This document shows, piece by piece, positions 32,612 to 40,491 of a stretch of DNA of 64,000 nucleotides; within the stretch, counting starts at the first letter, position 1, and each line of letters begins with the position of its first letter. The translations under genes and the position numbers were made by a program. Source of the DNA: GCA-2720975 sp964469565 (GTDB lineage: Bacteria > Planctomycetota > UBA1135 > GCA-002686595); NCBI GenBank assembly GCA_964469565.1, contig CAYXZD010000008.1:100379-164378 (forward strand), given 5' to 3'. The notes below the pieces were generated by a model, which saw nothing but the letters and a program-made list of their open reading frames with translations, searched no databases and was not told the origin of the DNA.

Positions 32612-34780
32612 ATGTTCTCCCCTTCTGCACAGAATCCCCTCCCGTATTGTCTTGTGAGTCTTGCTTGCCTGGTTGGCCCGGTTGGCCCGGTTGGCGTGGT
32701 TGCGGCTCAGGAGCCCGCGTCGCCAGCCTCACGCCTGACACTTGAGCAGGTATCCGGCCGCGGCAATGCCCCGAGTTTTGCTGCCCGTGCTGGCTCAGTA
32801 CGGTGGGCGCATGACGGTTATCACATTCTGGTCGGGCGCGGGGACGACGAGCGCTGGTTAGACCCCCAAACGTTAGAAGAGGCCGAGCCGGTGCCGAAAC
32901 TGACTCCAGGGGCGGGGCCGGATACTCCGCCCTCGATCAGCCCATCCCAACTGCGCAAACACCTACGAGAGGAATACCCAGACTTAGAGTTACTTGAACT
33001 CTGCAAAGACAAGAGCGTTGCGGGCTTTGTGCAGGGCGGGGATCTGTATGTACATCACCTTGCCAAGGATAAGACCATTCAGTTGACCCACACGGGTTCA
33101 CCGGAGTTCTTCAATGGGAAGCTGGATTGGGTCTATCAAGAAGAGGTGTATGGGCGTGGACGCTTCAAGGGGTCTTGGCTCTCACCCACCGGGAAGTACA
33201 TTGCGTTTCTCGCCTTGGATGAGTCGGCTGTGCATTCCTTCACGTTGGTAGATCACATCGAAGATGGCCACAATCGTGTCTTGCCCGAAGTGGTCAACTA
33301 CCCCAAAGCGGGAGACCCCAATCCGACGACAGCCCTCGGAATCGCCAACACTGCCACAGGCCGGGTGCGTTGGGTGGACCTTGGGGCCTATGATGGTGCT
33401 GAGCCACTGGTCGTCCGAGTGGGCTGGAACCCGGATGGGCGTTGCTACTACATGGTGCAGGATCGAATTCAGACCCTATGCGATCTGCACTTCGTGGACC
33501 CGGCAAATGGTAAGGATACACTCCTCATTCAGGAGTCATCACAGACCTGGGTCAACCGCCCTCCCGCTCCGCGCTGGTTGGATGAGAACCAATTCATTTG
33601 GGAGAGTGAACGCACGGGCTACAACCACCTGTACCTGTACTCCGCTAGGGGGAAGCTCAAGCAGGTGCTTACCCAAGGCCCTTGGGCTGTGACGGGAATC
33701 ACACATCTAGATGTGGATGCCGATCTCCTAGAATTCACTTCGACCGAGGGCGGTGCGATCAATCGAAACACCTATCGAACAAACCTATCGGGCGGCCCTG
33801 CAAGCCGGTTGACCGTGGGGCCGGGCCATCACTCTCTCTCGTTCAATGCGGACAGGAGCCTGTTCTTGGATCGAGTCTCAAGCCTCGAAGCGCCCGAGGA
33901 GGTGCGCCTTTGCTCCAGCGCCGACGGGGAGTTGATTGAAATCCTAGCAGCGGCCGACATTCCGACCTCAGGGGGCGCTGAGTTGGCCCGGTGGAAACTT
34001 CATGAGATCCCAGCTCAGGATGGTACCCCGCTCGATGTGGCGGTCATGTTGCCGACCCCTATGGATGAGGGCCGCACCTACCCGGTTGTGATTGATACGT
34101 ATTCGGGTCCCAACAGCCCAACGATCCGCAATCGTTGGAATTCGAGTGCTTGGGACCAGTTTCGGGCTCAACAGGGCGTGATCCTGCTGCGTGTCAACGT
34201 GCGCACAGCGAGCGGAAAGGGTCAATGGGCCATCGGGCAGTGTTATAAGCAACTGGGGGTGCTCGAGCTCAATGATCTGATTGCAGTCATTGATTGGCTG
34301 TGTGCGAATCCATGGGCCGATGGAGACCGCGTCGGCATCAGCGGCTATAGCTACGGGGGGTTCATGGCTGCTTACGCCCTACTGGCCTCGGATCGTTTCG
34401 CTCTTGGGATTGCTGGCGGGGGCGTATACGACTGGAGGTTGTATGACACCATTTACACCGAGCGGTACATGTCGACCCCCCATGCGAATCCCGAGGGTTA
34501 TGAGAAGACATCTTGCCTAGAAAGGGCTGGAGACCTGCACGGTTTCTTGCACATGCACCACGGGGTCATGGATGACAATGTGCACTTTCAAAACATGATG
34601 AAAATGGCCTACGCCCTGCAGCGGGCAGGCCAGACGGATTGGAGCATGATGGCCTATCCCCAAGCGCGTCACGGTATCCGAGACGGGGAGCAGCGTTGGC
34701 ATGCGCGCCAAGCGGAATGGAGTCTCATTCGCCAGCACCTGATCTCTGGAAATGCAGAACTGGCGGGTTCTCGGCGCTAG
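32612..34780 (+). CDS. Secreted S9 (dipeptidyl peptidase IV-like) peptidase
   Basis: The 722-residue protein has a signal peptide containing a VGPVGPVG run (a 9-bp DNA repeat). An eight-bladed DPPIV-type propeller follows (YLHPL-like EEYPDLELLELCKDKS..FVQGGDLYVHHLA; WVYQEEVYGRGRFKGSWLSPTG). The C-terminal alpha/beta-hydrolase has the nucleophile in GISGYSYGGFMAAYAL (~residue 579), Asp in HGVMDDNVHFQN (~654) and His in ARHGIRDG (~686). It should cleave dipeptides after Pro/Ala from peptide N-termini outside the cytoplasm. The ATG at 32612 follows pilT by 43 bp. The aminotransferase gene follows 32 bp downstream. Confidence 0.93.
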   Translation: MFSPSAQNPLPYCLVSLACLVGPVGPVGVVAAQEPASPASRLTLEQVSGRGNAPSFAARAGSVRWAHDGYHILVGRGDDERWLDPQTLEEAEPVPKLTPGAGPDTPPSISPSQLRKHLREEYPDLELLELCKDKSVAGFVQGGDLYVHHLAKDKTIQLTHTGSPEFFNGKLDWVYQEEVYGRGRFKGSWLSPTGKYIAFLALDESAVHSFTLVDHIEDGHNRVLPEVVNYPKAGDPNPTTALGIANTATGRVRWVDLGAYDGAEPLVVRVGWNPDGRCYYMVQDRIQTLCDLHFVDPANGKDTLLIQESSQTWVNRPPAPRWLDENQFIWESERTGYNHLYLYSARGKLKQVLTQGPWAVTGITHLDVDADLLEFTSTEGGAINRNTYRTNLSGGPASRLTVGPGHHSLSFNADRSLFLDRVSSLEAPEEVRLCSSADGELIEILAAADIPTSGGAELARWKLHEIPAQDGTPLDVAVMLPTPMDEGRTYPVVIDTYSGPNSPTIRNRWNSSAWDQFRAQQGVILLRVNVRTASGKGQWAIGQCYKQLGVLELNDLIAVIDWLCANPWADGDRVGISGYSYGGFMAAYALLASDRFALGIAGGGVYDWRLYDTIYTERYMSTPHANPEGYEKTSCLERAGDLHGFLHMHHGVMDDNVHFQNMMKMAYALQRAGQTDWSMMAYPQARHGIRDGEQRWHARQAEWSLIRQHLISGNAELAGSRR

Positions 34781-34812
34781 CCCCGGTTCAGCTGAGTTAT
34801 TCTGTGGACATC

Positions 34813-35994
34813 ATGACCCAGCACACCCTCCCCTCTACTGTTCGTCCACCTCAGCGGGTTCTTCTCGGACCTGGGCCCAGCGTCATCGAACCCGCAGTCC
34901 TCTCCGCTCTTGCCCGACCCACCCTAGGGCACCTCGATCCTGCCTTCCTGGGCATTATGGACGAGGTGCGCTCCATGCTTCGCACGGTGTTTGGAACGTC
35001 AAATGAGCTGACCTTTCCCATGTCAGGCACGGGCTCGTCCGGCATGGAGACGTGTCTTGTCAACCTGATTGAGCCCGGGGACCGTGTACTCGTGTGCGTC
35101 AACGGAGTGTTTGGAACTCGCATGGCTGATGTGGCGAGCCGCGCTGGCGCTGAGGTGACCCGTGCCGATCAAACATGGGGGCAGGCATTTACCGTAGAAG
35201 ACCTGCGCTCCGCGGCAGAGGGTGGCACCTTCAAGCTCCTTTGTATCGTGCATGCGGAGACTTCTACTGGTGTGCTGCAAGACCTCAAAGCAGCCCGAGA
35301 GGTGGCCGATGAGTGTGGAGCGTTGTTGCTAGTCGACTGCGTGACATCCCTAGGAGGACACGAGGTGAATCTCGATGCGATGGGGGTGGACGCTGCTTAT
35401 TCGGGCACTCAAAAGTGCCTTTCATGCCCTCCTGGCCTAGCACCCATTAGTTTCAGCCCCCGGGCGTCGGCCGTGCTGGCCGAGCGAGAGACACCCGTGC
35501 AGAGTTGGTACTTGGACCTCTCCATGATTTCCAACTACTGGGGCAGCGAGCGCGCCTACCATCACACGGCCCCCATCAACATGCTCTACGGCCTGCATGA
35601 GGCCTTGCGGTTGGTCCTACTCGAAGGGCTAGAAGCCCGCATCGAGCGGCACGCATTGCACGCGCGCGCCCTAGTGGCGGGCTTGCAGTCCATGGGGATC
35701 ACTCCGCGTGTGACAGCCGATGTTCGCCTCAACCCCCTGACGGCAGTTGCGGTGCCGGAAGGAGTTGATGATGGACGGGCGCGGGCCTATCTACTGGAAC
35801 ACTTCGGTTTAGAGATCGGTGGTGGGCTCGGCCCTATGGCTGGCAACACTTGGCGGATTGGCCTGATGGGGGCTGGAGCGACGCGTCAAAGCGTTAGCCT
35901 TTGCTTGGCAGCTTTGGGCGCTGCCCTTGCCGATCAAGGCTGTGCGCCGAAGGTGGATCCGTTACTTGCGGCCGGGGCGGTCTACGCAGAGTAG
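34813..35994 (+). CDS. Alanine-glyoxylate aminotransferase family protein (PLP, class V)
   Basis: The 393-residue PLP enzyme is of the AGXT1/serine-glyoxylate aminotransferase type. Seen: the opening RVLLGPGPSVIEPAVLSALARPTLGHLDP, GTGSSGMETCLVNLIEPGD, IVHAETSTGVLQDL, LLVDCVTSLGG (PLP-contacting Asp), the Schiff-base Lys in YSGTQKCLSCPPG (~residue 200), and WRIGLMGAGAT near the end. It transfers amino groups from alanine or serine to glyoxylate in the cytoplasm. Which donor it uses cannot be read. The ATG at 34813 gives the usual family N-terminus. A convergent zinc-ribbon gene lies 24 bp away. Confidence 0.94.
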   Translation: MTQHTLPSTVRPPQRVLLGPGPSVIEPAVLSALARPTLGHLDPAFLGIMDEVRSMLRTVFGTSNELTFPMSGTGSSGMETCLVNLIEPGDRVLVCVNGVFGTRMADVASRAGAEVTRADQTWGQAFTVEDLRSAAEGGTFKLLCIVHAETSTGVLQDLKAAREVADECGALLLVDCVTSLGGHEVNLDAMGVDAAYSGTQKCLSCPPGLAPISFSPRASAVLAERETPVQSWYLDLSMISNYWGSERAYHHTAPINMLYGLHEALRLVLLEGLEARIERHALHARALVAGLQSMGITPRVTADVRLNPLTAVAVPEGVDDGRARAYLLEHFGLEIGGGLGPMAGNTWRIGLMGAGATRQSVSLCLAALGAALADQGCAPKVDPLLAAGAVYAE

Positions 35995-36018
35995 TCGCGC
36001 AGGCTAGTGCACTGACTT

Positions 36019-36654
36019 CTAGGTGCGCACCTGTTTGAACTCGAGCAGGTTGCCTCCGCGTGTATAGGCAATGCCGCTGAGATTGTTGGTGTAGACATTG
36101 GCGCTGGGCCCACGGCCTGGGTAGGCGAATTCGGCAATCGCTCCACCCTCTAGTTCGAGCTCGAAGAAGTAGGTCGTGTCCCCCGAGTACCCACGTAGTG
36201 TCACCTCGCTACGGCGGCTCAGGATGATAGCGGGGCGACAGAGCAGCTCCGGGGCGAGCTCCGTGCCTTTGAGTCTGTTGCCGCGCACCACTTGTATGAT
36301 GCCGATTGAGGTGAGCGCGCCGGCAAGGGTGTACGCAAGGGTGTGCAGTCCCTCAAGTGCGTAACCCACTCCGCCTAGGATCACACCCAGGACGGCGAGG
36401 GTTGAGCCTACTTGGCTTAGTTTGACACCCTCTTGATAGGCTGGGGTTTCTGGCGGTGCCGTGGTCTGGGCGGAGGCGAAGGCCTCGCTCGCCCGAATCT
36501 TGGACAACCGTGGTGCATTCTTGCTCTCCCGGCCCTGGTCATCGCCGCCCTCGGTGATGGGCATGACACAATAGGGGCAGATTGAGACGGGTGTGTCCGG
36601 TAGCTGTGCCTTGCAATTGGCGCAGCGCTTGGGGGCAGTGGCTGTATCGGGCAT
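36019..36654 (-). CDS. Zinc-ribbon membrane protein
   Basis: The 211-residue protein starts with a zinc ribbon (KRCANCKAQLPDTPVSICPYC, residues ~9-29). A charged linker and two membrane helices follow (LSQVGSTLAVLGVILGGVGYAL and LAYTLAGALTSIGIIQVV, ~75-120). The C-terminal beta-rich domain (RPAIILSRRSEVTLRGYSGDTTYFFELELEGG) may be PH- or NTF-like. No named family is recognised. The ribbon and the C-terminal domain probably face the cytoplasm. It could be a membrane scaffold. The assignment as a real gene is firm, the function open. Confidence 0.75.
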   Translation of the reverse strand: MPDTATAPKRCANCKAQLPDTPVSICPYCVMPITEGGDDQGRESKNAPRLSKIRASEAFASAQTTAPPETPAYQEGVKLSQVGSTLAVLGVILGGVGYALEGLHTLAYTLAGALTSIGIIQVVRGNRLKGTELAPELLCRPAIILSRRSEVTLRGYSGDTTYFFELELEGGAIAEFAYPGRGPSANVYTNNLSGIAYTRGGNLLEFKQVRT

Positions 36655-36761
36655 GGGGGCATTCCAGCATCCCGCCGGTTCCCTTTCCAGAGGTGAGCGG
36701 GCTTCTTGGGTCGACTCAACTCTATCCCGCTTGCGATCCTCGCGCGGATCCCTCGGCCGGT

Positions 36762-39140
36762 CTAGGGACAGAACACAAGGCTGAGGGCATCTGACAGATT
36801 GTGTTTTGCCGGGCCCCCTGCCGCGTCCCGGTACCAGAACTGGCCGTTCCAGGTCTCCCCAGCGAATACCTGTCCCGAACCGGGCAGGTTTTGCAAGTCG
36901 AGTGGGAAGTTGGCAGAGCCCGTGCCATCGATGGTGATTGCTCCGAATCGTATGTGATTAGAGGCGATACACATGAACCCGTCTCCCACCGGAGTCTGGG
37001 TTTGGCCCTGGCCCATGAAGAACAGCCCGAACTGGGAGGGCGGCAGGGCCGAGCATGTGAGGACCAGATCGTTGGCAGCCACGGATGTGCTGCCGAGGTG
37101 CCCCATTGTGGCTCCAAGGCCCACAGAGTTGGGGGCTCCTACGCAGTAATTCAGTGCCGGGGGGCAGGGGTTGGGATCTGTATAAACGACAGTGATGGTG
37201 CCCGTTGCTGAGGTGCCGGCCGGGTTGGTCGTGCTGAAGGCGAAGGTATCGGACCCCGATGCGCCGGGCTGTGGCTGGAAGACTCGCCAGGGACCATTCC
37301 CTCCCAAGCCTGTGGACTGGGACAGGGTTTGAGTGGTGGAGTAGGTTACCGTGCTTGGGTCATCGGGGTAACTCGCAGGGAGTTCAAGGAGGAATGGAGA
37401 GTCATTTCGAACGTACTTGGTGTACGAAAAAGCGGTCGGGGCTACGCCGGCCGCCGTTCCGCTATAGGCGATCGATAAGCTGAACGGCGCGCTACGGGCT
37501 CGACTCCCATCGATGTACCGCACCTCGACCTGCAGGGGTATGTCACTGCCCGCGCCAAGAACCTGACCATGGATGGGAATGACTGTGTTCTTGGATTGGG
37601 CTGAAGCGACGACCTTGTTGCCGCGCAGCAGGACTGTTTCTTGCACCTTTACGGACGTGACGGGACTCGTGGTGGCCTGGAAGAGAGTCCCAAGGTCGCC
37701 GCTTTGGGGTTGGATGGATAACCCGACCCCGAGCCCAAGGTTGTCCACCACAAAACTGCCGTGCCAGCGGCCCACGTTGCGCTGCACCTTGCTGTCCACC
37801 GCCAAGATGCGTAGATCATGCCAGCCGTCACAGAGTTCGGTTGTGTCGACGGTAAAACTGCCCACCCCGTCGGCGATGTCGACCCTCAAGCCGTCGATGA
37901 GCAATTCCAACTTGCCAATGCTGGCACCGGGAGCAGTTCCTGATGCGGTGGGATTCAAAACGATGGTCCCGGAAACGGGGCTGGTGGGTGCGCCCGGGAG
38001 GTCCACGATCGGCGGGCTGCCATAAGGGCGCGTGAGGGGGTCACCGATGAAGAGGGACTGGAACGGCTTGAAGCCTGTACTGCGGAACCAGGCTTCGCCC
38101 AGCGTGAGCCCCTTGTAGTACGCAACGTGCACGAGGGGGTGGGGGAACTTACCGGAGTAGTTGCAGGGTTCCTCAATGGTCCCGGCTGTTCCGCTTGCGC
38201 CCTTGCTAATCCATGCGCTCATTTTGACCTGGGACCCATTCCAGAATGTTCCGGCATAGCTGGTGAGGTGATCGGCGAACGATCCCGGTAGCAGGCTGAA
38301 GCCTGGATCAGAAATGTTGGGGCTTGCCAGGCCGGTCATGACTCCCATGCAGTCGTGGTTTCCCAAGGGGAGATCTGCCATGAGGTGCTGGGCGGCTCCC
38401 CCGGCTGCCTGCATCTTGTTGACCGCTGTTGGATACTTCCCATCACGCGGGCCGCTGCGGGCGGGGTCGTTGGTCTCCATATAGTAAACCGTTCCAACGG
38501 GCGCAGAGAAGTCTGCGGCCACGCTGCGGTCAATCATGTCGAGAACTTCTTGCAGACTGTTCCCCCGGGTGCCGGTGTACCCCAGCATTGCGGGTAGCAA
38601 GTAGCTCTCTGCGTTCGCGCTAGAACTGGGATTGCCGAGGTACCAGGCAATCTCTGAATCAAAGGCGATGGCCGCCCAGAGGTTCTTGTAGTAGTGGTTG
38701 GGAGATGTGGATGATAGCCCGGCTTGAATGTCGGCGGCCTGACGATAAAGACCATAGGCGGCGGGGAGCGTGAAGCGAGCGACTGGATAACACTGGTCAC
38801 TGACTAAGTTGGGAGCGCTGACGTAATAGGTCGTGTCCGGGGGGATCACCACAAAGTCCACCTGCTGGGTCATTCCAGTGTTGGTGAGATGCCCCGCGAA
38901 TCCTGCGAGTTGAGTGCTGACTAGGCTGTTGTAGTCGTTCGCACTCGGACGCATGAAGATCATGTTCTGTGCCGGGATGTTCCGCTGAGCAGCGTAGTGG
39001 TTGGCAACATACAGGGACTCAGGATTCATCGGATTGACGAGCAGGAGGGCTCGTTCACCGTCTTGGGAGTTGGCTATGCCACAAAGAGCGCCGGTGATGA
39101 GGACGAGAAGGGATCGTATCGCGAAGGTGCGCAGGGTCAT
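36762..39140 (-). CDS. TIGR03790-family secreted protein with shared C-terminal module
   Basis: The 792-residue protein has a signal peptide (SLLVLITGALCGIANSQ). The TIGR03790 hallmark follows: ALLLVNPMNPESLYVANHYAAQRNIPAQNMIFM, with MGVMTGLASPNISDP and GASGTAGTIEEPCNYSGKFPHPLVHVAYYKG later. The family is sporadic in Planctomycetes, Acidobacteria and others and has no known function. From ~390 there are Ig/cadherin-like beta domains (GTIVLNPTASGTAPGASIGKLELLIDG; SGSDTFAFSTTNPAGTSATGTITVVY). The last ~130 residues (from NYCVGAPNSVG) are a module also found in the endonuclease I, lamin-tail and Calx-beta proteins of this window, ending HNLSDALSLVFCP. It is probably exported or surface-bound. 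Confidence 0.88.
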   Translation of the reverse strand: MTLRTFAIRSLLVLITGALCGIANSQDGERALLLVNPMNPESLYVANHYAAQRNIPAQNMIFMRPSANDYNSLVSTQLAGFAGHLTNTGMTQQVDFVVIPPDTTYYVSAPNLVSDQCYPVARFTLPAAYGLYRQAADIQAGLSSTSPNHYYKNLWAAIAFDSEIAWYLGNPSSSANAESYLLPAMLGYTGTRGNSLQEVLDMIDRSVAADFSAPVGTVYYMETNDPARSGPRDGKYPTAVNKMQAAGGAAQHLMADLPLGNHDCMGVMTGLASPNISDPGFSLLPGSFADHLTSYAGTFWNGSQVKMSAWISKGASGTAGTIEEPCNYSGKFPHPLVHVAYYKGLTLGEAWFRSTGFKPFQSLFIGDPLTRPYGSPPIVDLPGAPTSPVSGTIVLNPTASGTAPGASIGKLELLIDGLRVDIADGVGSFTVDTTELCDGWHDLRILAVDSKVQRNVGRWHGSFVVDNLGLGVGLSIQPQSGDLGTLFQATTSPVTSVKVQETVLLRGNKVVASAQSKNTVIPIHGQVLGAGSDIPLQVEVRYIDGSRARSAPFSLSIAYSGTAAGVAPTAFSYTKYVRNDSPFLLELPASYPDDPSTVTYSTTQTLSQSTGLGGNGPWRVFQPQPGASGSDTFAFSTTNPAGTSATGTITVVYTDPNPCPPALNYCVGAPNSVGLGATMGHLGSTSVAANDLVLTCSALPPSQFGLFFMGQGQTQTPVGDGFMCIASNHIRFGAITIDGTGSANFPLDLQNLPGSGQVFAGETWNGQFWYRDAAGGPAKHNLSDALSLVFCP

Positions 39141-39505
39141 GCTGAATGGGGTGGGGCTGAGGAGGACATGTCCACGCTAGCACGGAACGCAGTGATTGGG
39201 TGAATCGAGGGCTTGAGCGTTGACAAGAGCCCTCCTGAAGTGCTCGCAGGTACATGCAGTCCACGCACACCTCCCTCATTCGACTGCTTACTGCCCTCGG
39301 CCAGATTATCCGTACTGCCTGCCCACCCAGGGCGAACGGCCCCGAACGAACAGTGAATGTCTAGCTTGGCCAGGCTACAAAACCCCGTTAGATCGGCGGG
39401 AATGCAGCATTCTGGACCGTTGCGTTGGGGGTGGGCGGATGGGGTGAACTGGTTGGTGGGGCACGTCCGGATCTGGGGGGAAAGATGTGCCCGTTCGGAT
39501 AACCC
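39141..39505. other. 365-bp intergenic region
   Basis: This lies between the divergent TIGR03790 gene and the micro-ORF/dimethylargininase operon. A hairpin with a 7-8 bp stem (GAGGGCTT and AAGAGCCCTC) lies at 39207-39234. A TTGACA overlaps its loop but has no acceptable -10 box at 17 nt. No coding frame is supported before 39506. Confidence 0.4.
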
Positions 39506-39676
39506 ATGGGCATGATTCTCTCGATCGAGGTGGCGACCGAATCACCCGTGTCGTGTCTGAACATCTGTCTGCACCCTGCAGTAGCCACCCACTACGCCCA
39601 TGCCCTCTACAATTGTGCGCGCTCGGGTTATCATGCGGCGTTTATCGCCAAGTTAGATGCCTTCTTCGAACAGTGA
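39506..39676 (+). CDS. Micro-protein overlapping the dimethylargininase start
   Basis: This is a 56-residue frame from ATG 39506 (a second ATG is at 39512). It reads MGMILSIEVATESP, then CLNICLHPAVATHYAHALYN, and ends GYHAAFIAKLDAFFEQ. The composition looks protein-like, with an amphipathic C-terminal helix and three Cys. Its TGA (39674-39676) overlaps the GTG start of the next gene in GTGA, the arrangement of translationally coupled pairs. That overlap is the main evidence that it is real. No family is recognised. Confidence 0.45.
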   Translation: MGMILSIEVATESPVSCLNICLHPAVATHYAHALYNCARSGYHAAFIAKLDAFFEQ

Positions 39677-40491
39677 GCCAACCCGCCATTGCCATCGTGC
39701 GCCAACCCGGCGACGACCTTGAACTCTGTGAACTCTCCTTCTTGGAGCGCGAATCTGTCGATGCGCGGAAGCTCACAGTCGAGCACGGGGAATATGTCCG
39801 TGCGCTAAAGCAGGCGGGCCTTGAGGTCGTGGTGCTGCCCACCTTGTTGGGTTTTCCCGATGGCCTCTATGTGGAGGATGCCGCCGTGGTGCTCGATGAG
39901 CTCGCGATTCTCACTCGTCCCGGTGCTGAGTCTCGGCGGGGGGAAGTTGCGAGCATCGCTGCAGTCCTCAAGAAGCACCGCCCGTGTAGCTCGATAGAGG
40001 CTCCAGCGACTCTTGATGGGGGCGATGTCTGCCTGCACGAGGGGGTTCTTTACGTGGGGCAGGGGGGGCGCAGTAATCATGCCGGCATCAAACAGCTGGC
40101 TCACCTAGTGCTGGAAAAGGGCTATATGGTCAAGGCGGTCGAACTCAATGGATGCCTACACCTCAAGAGCGCCTTGTCCAGCCTTCCGGATGGACGTCTT
40201 CTCGTGAATCGCCATTGGCTGGGATTGTCGCGATTGCGCGACACGACATTGTTCGATGCCGATCCGCGGGAGCCCTCTGGTGCGAATGTCCTGAGTCTTG
40301 GTGACCAGGTGATTTGTTCAAGCGCCTATCCGTATACCAATGATCGCTTGCGCGCCGCAGGCTTCAATCTGATTGAGGTCGACTTGCGCGAAGTCCACAA
40401 GATGGAGGCTGCGGTCACCTGTCCCTCTCTGATCCTCAACGCTGCTCCGGCGGCAAGTATTGACCTGCATTCTACAGAAGACCCAACATGA
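39673..40491 (+). CDS. Dimethylargininase/arginine deiminase-superfamily protein (DDAH-like)
   Basis: The 272-residue protein has the pentein fold signatures of N(omega),N(omega)-dimethylarginine dimethylaminohydrolase. Seen: FPDGLYVEDAAVVLDELAIL (substrate-binding Glu-Asp), APATLDGGDVCLHEGVLYVG, ELNGCLHLKSALSSLPDG (catalytic His), and the C-terminal nucleophile Cys in MEAAVTCPSLILNA (~residue 250). The expected reaction is hydrolysis of methylated arginine or a related guanidine to citrulline and an amine. The start is a GTG (39673) with no ATG nearby; it overlaps the stop of the micro-ORF. Its own TGA overlaps the ATG of the M16 peptidase in ATGA, so three genes form a coupled operon. Confidence 0.88.
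   Translation: MSQPAIAIVRQPGDDLELCELSFLERESVDARKLTVEHGEYVRALKQAGLEVVVLPTLLGFPDGLYVEDAAVVLDELAILTRPGAESRRGEVASIAAVLKKHRPCSSIEAPATLDGGDVCLHEGVLYVGQGGRSNHAGIKQLAHLVLEKGYMVKAVELNGCLHLKSALSSLPDGRLLVNRHWLGLSRLRDTTLFDADPREPSGANVLSLGDQVICSSAYPYTNDRLRAAGFNLIEVDLREVHKMEAAVTCPSLILNAAPAASIDLHSTEDPT

Noticed and set aside
39219..39260. TTGACA as a -35 box for the DDAH operon
   Set aside because: No acceptable -10 sequence lies 16-18 nt downstream, and the hexamer is in the loop of a hairpin.
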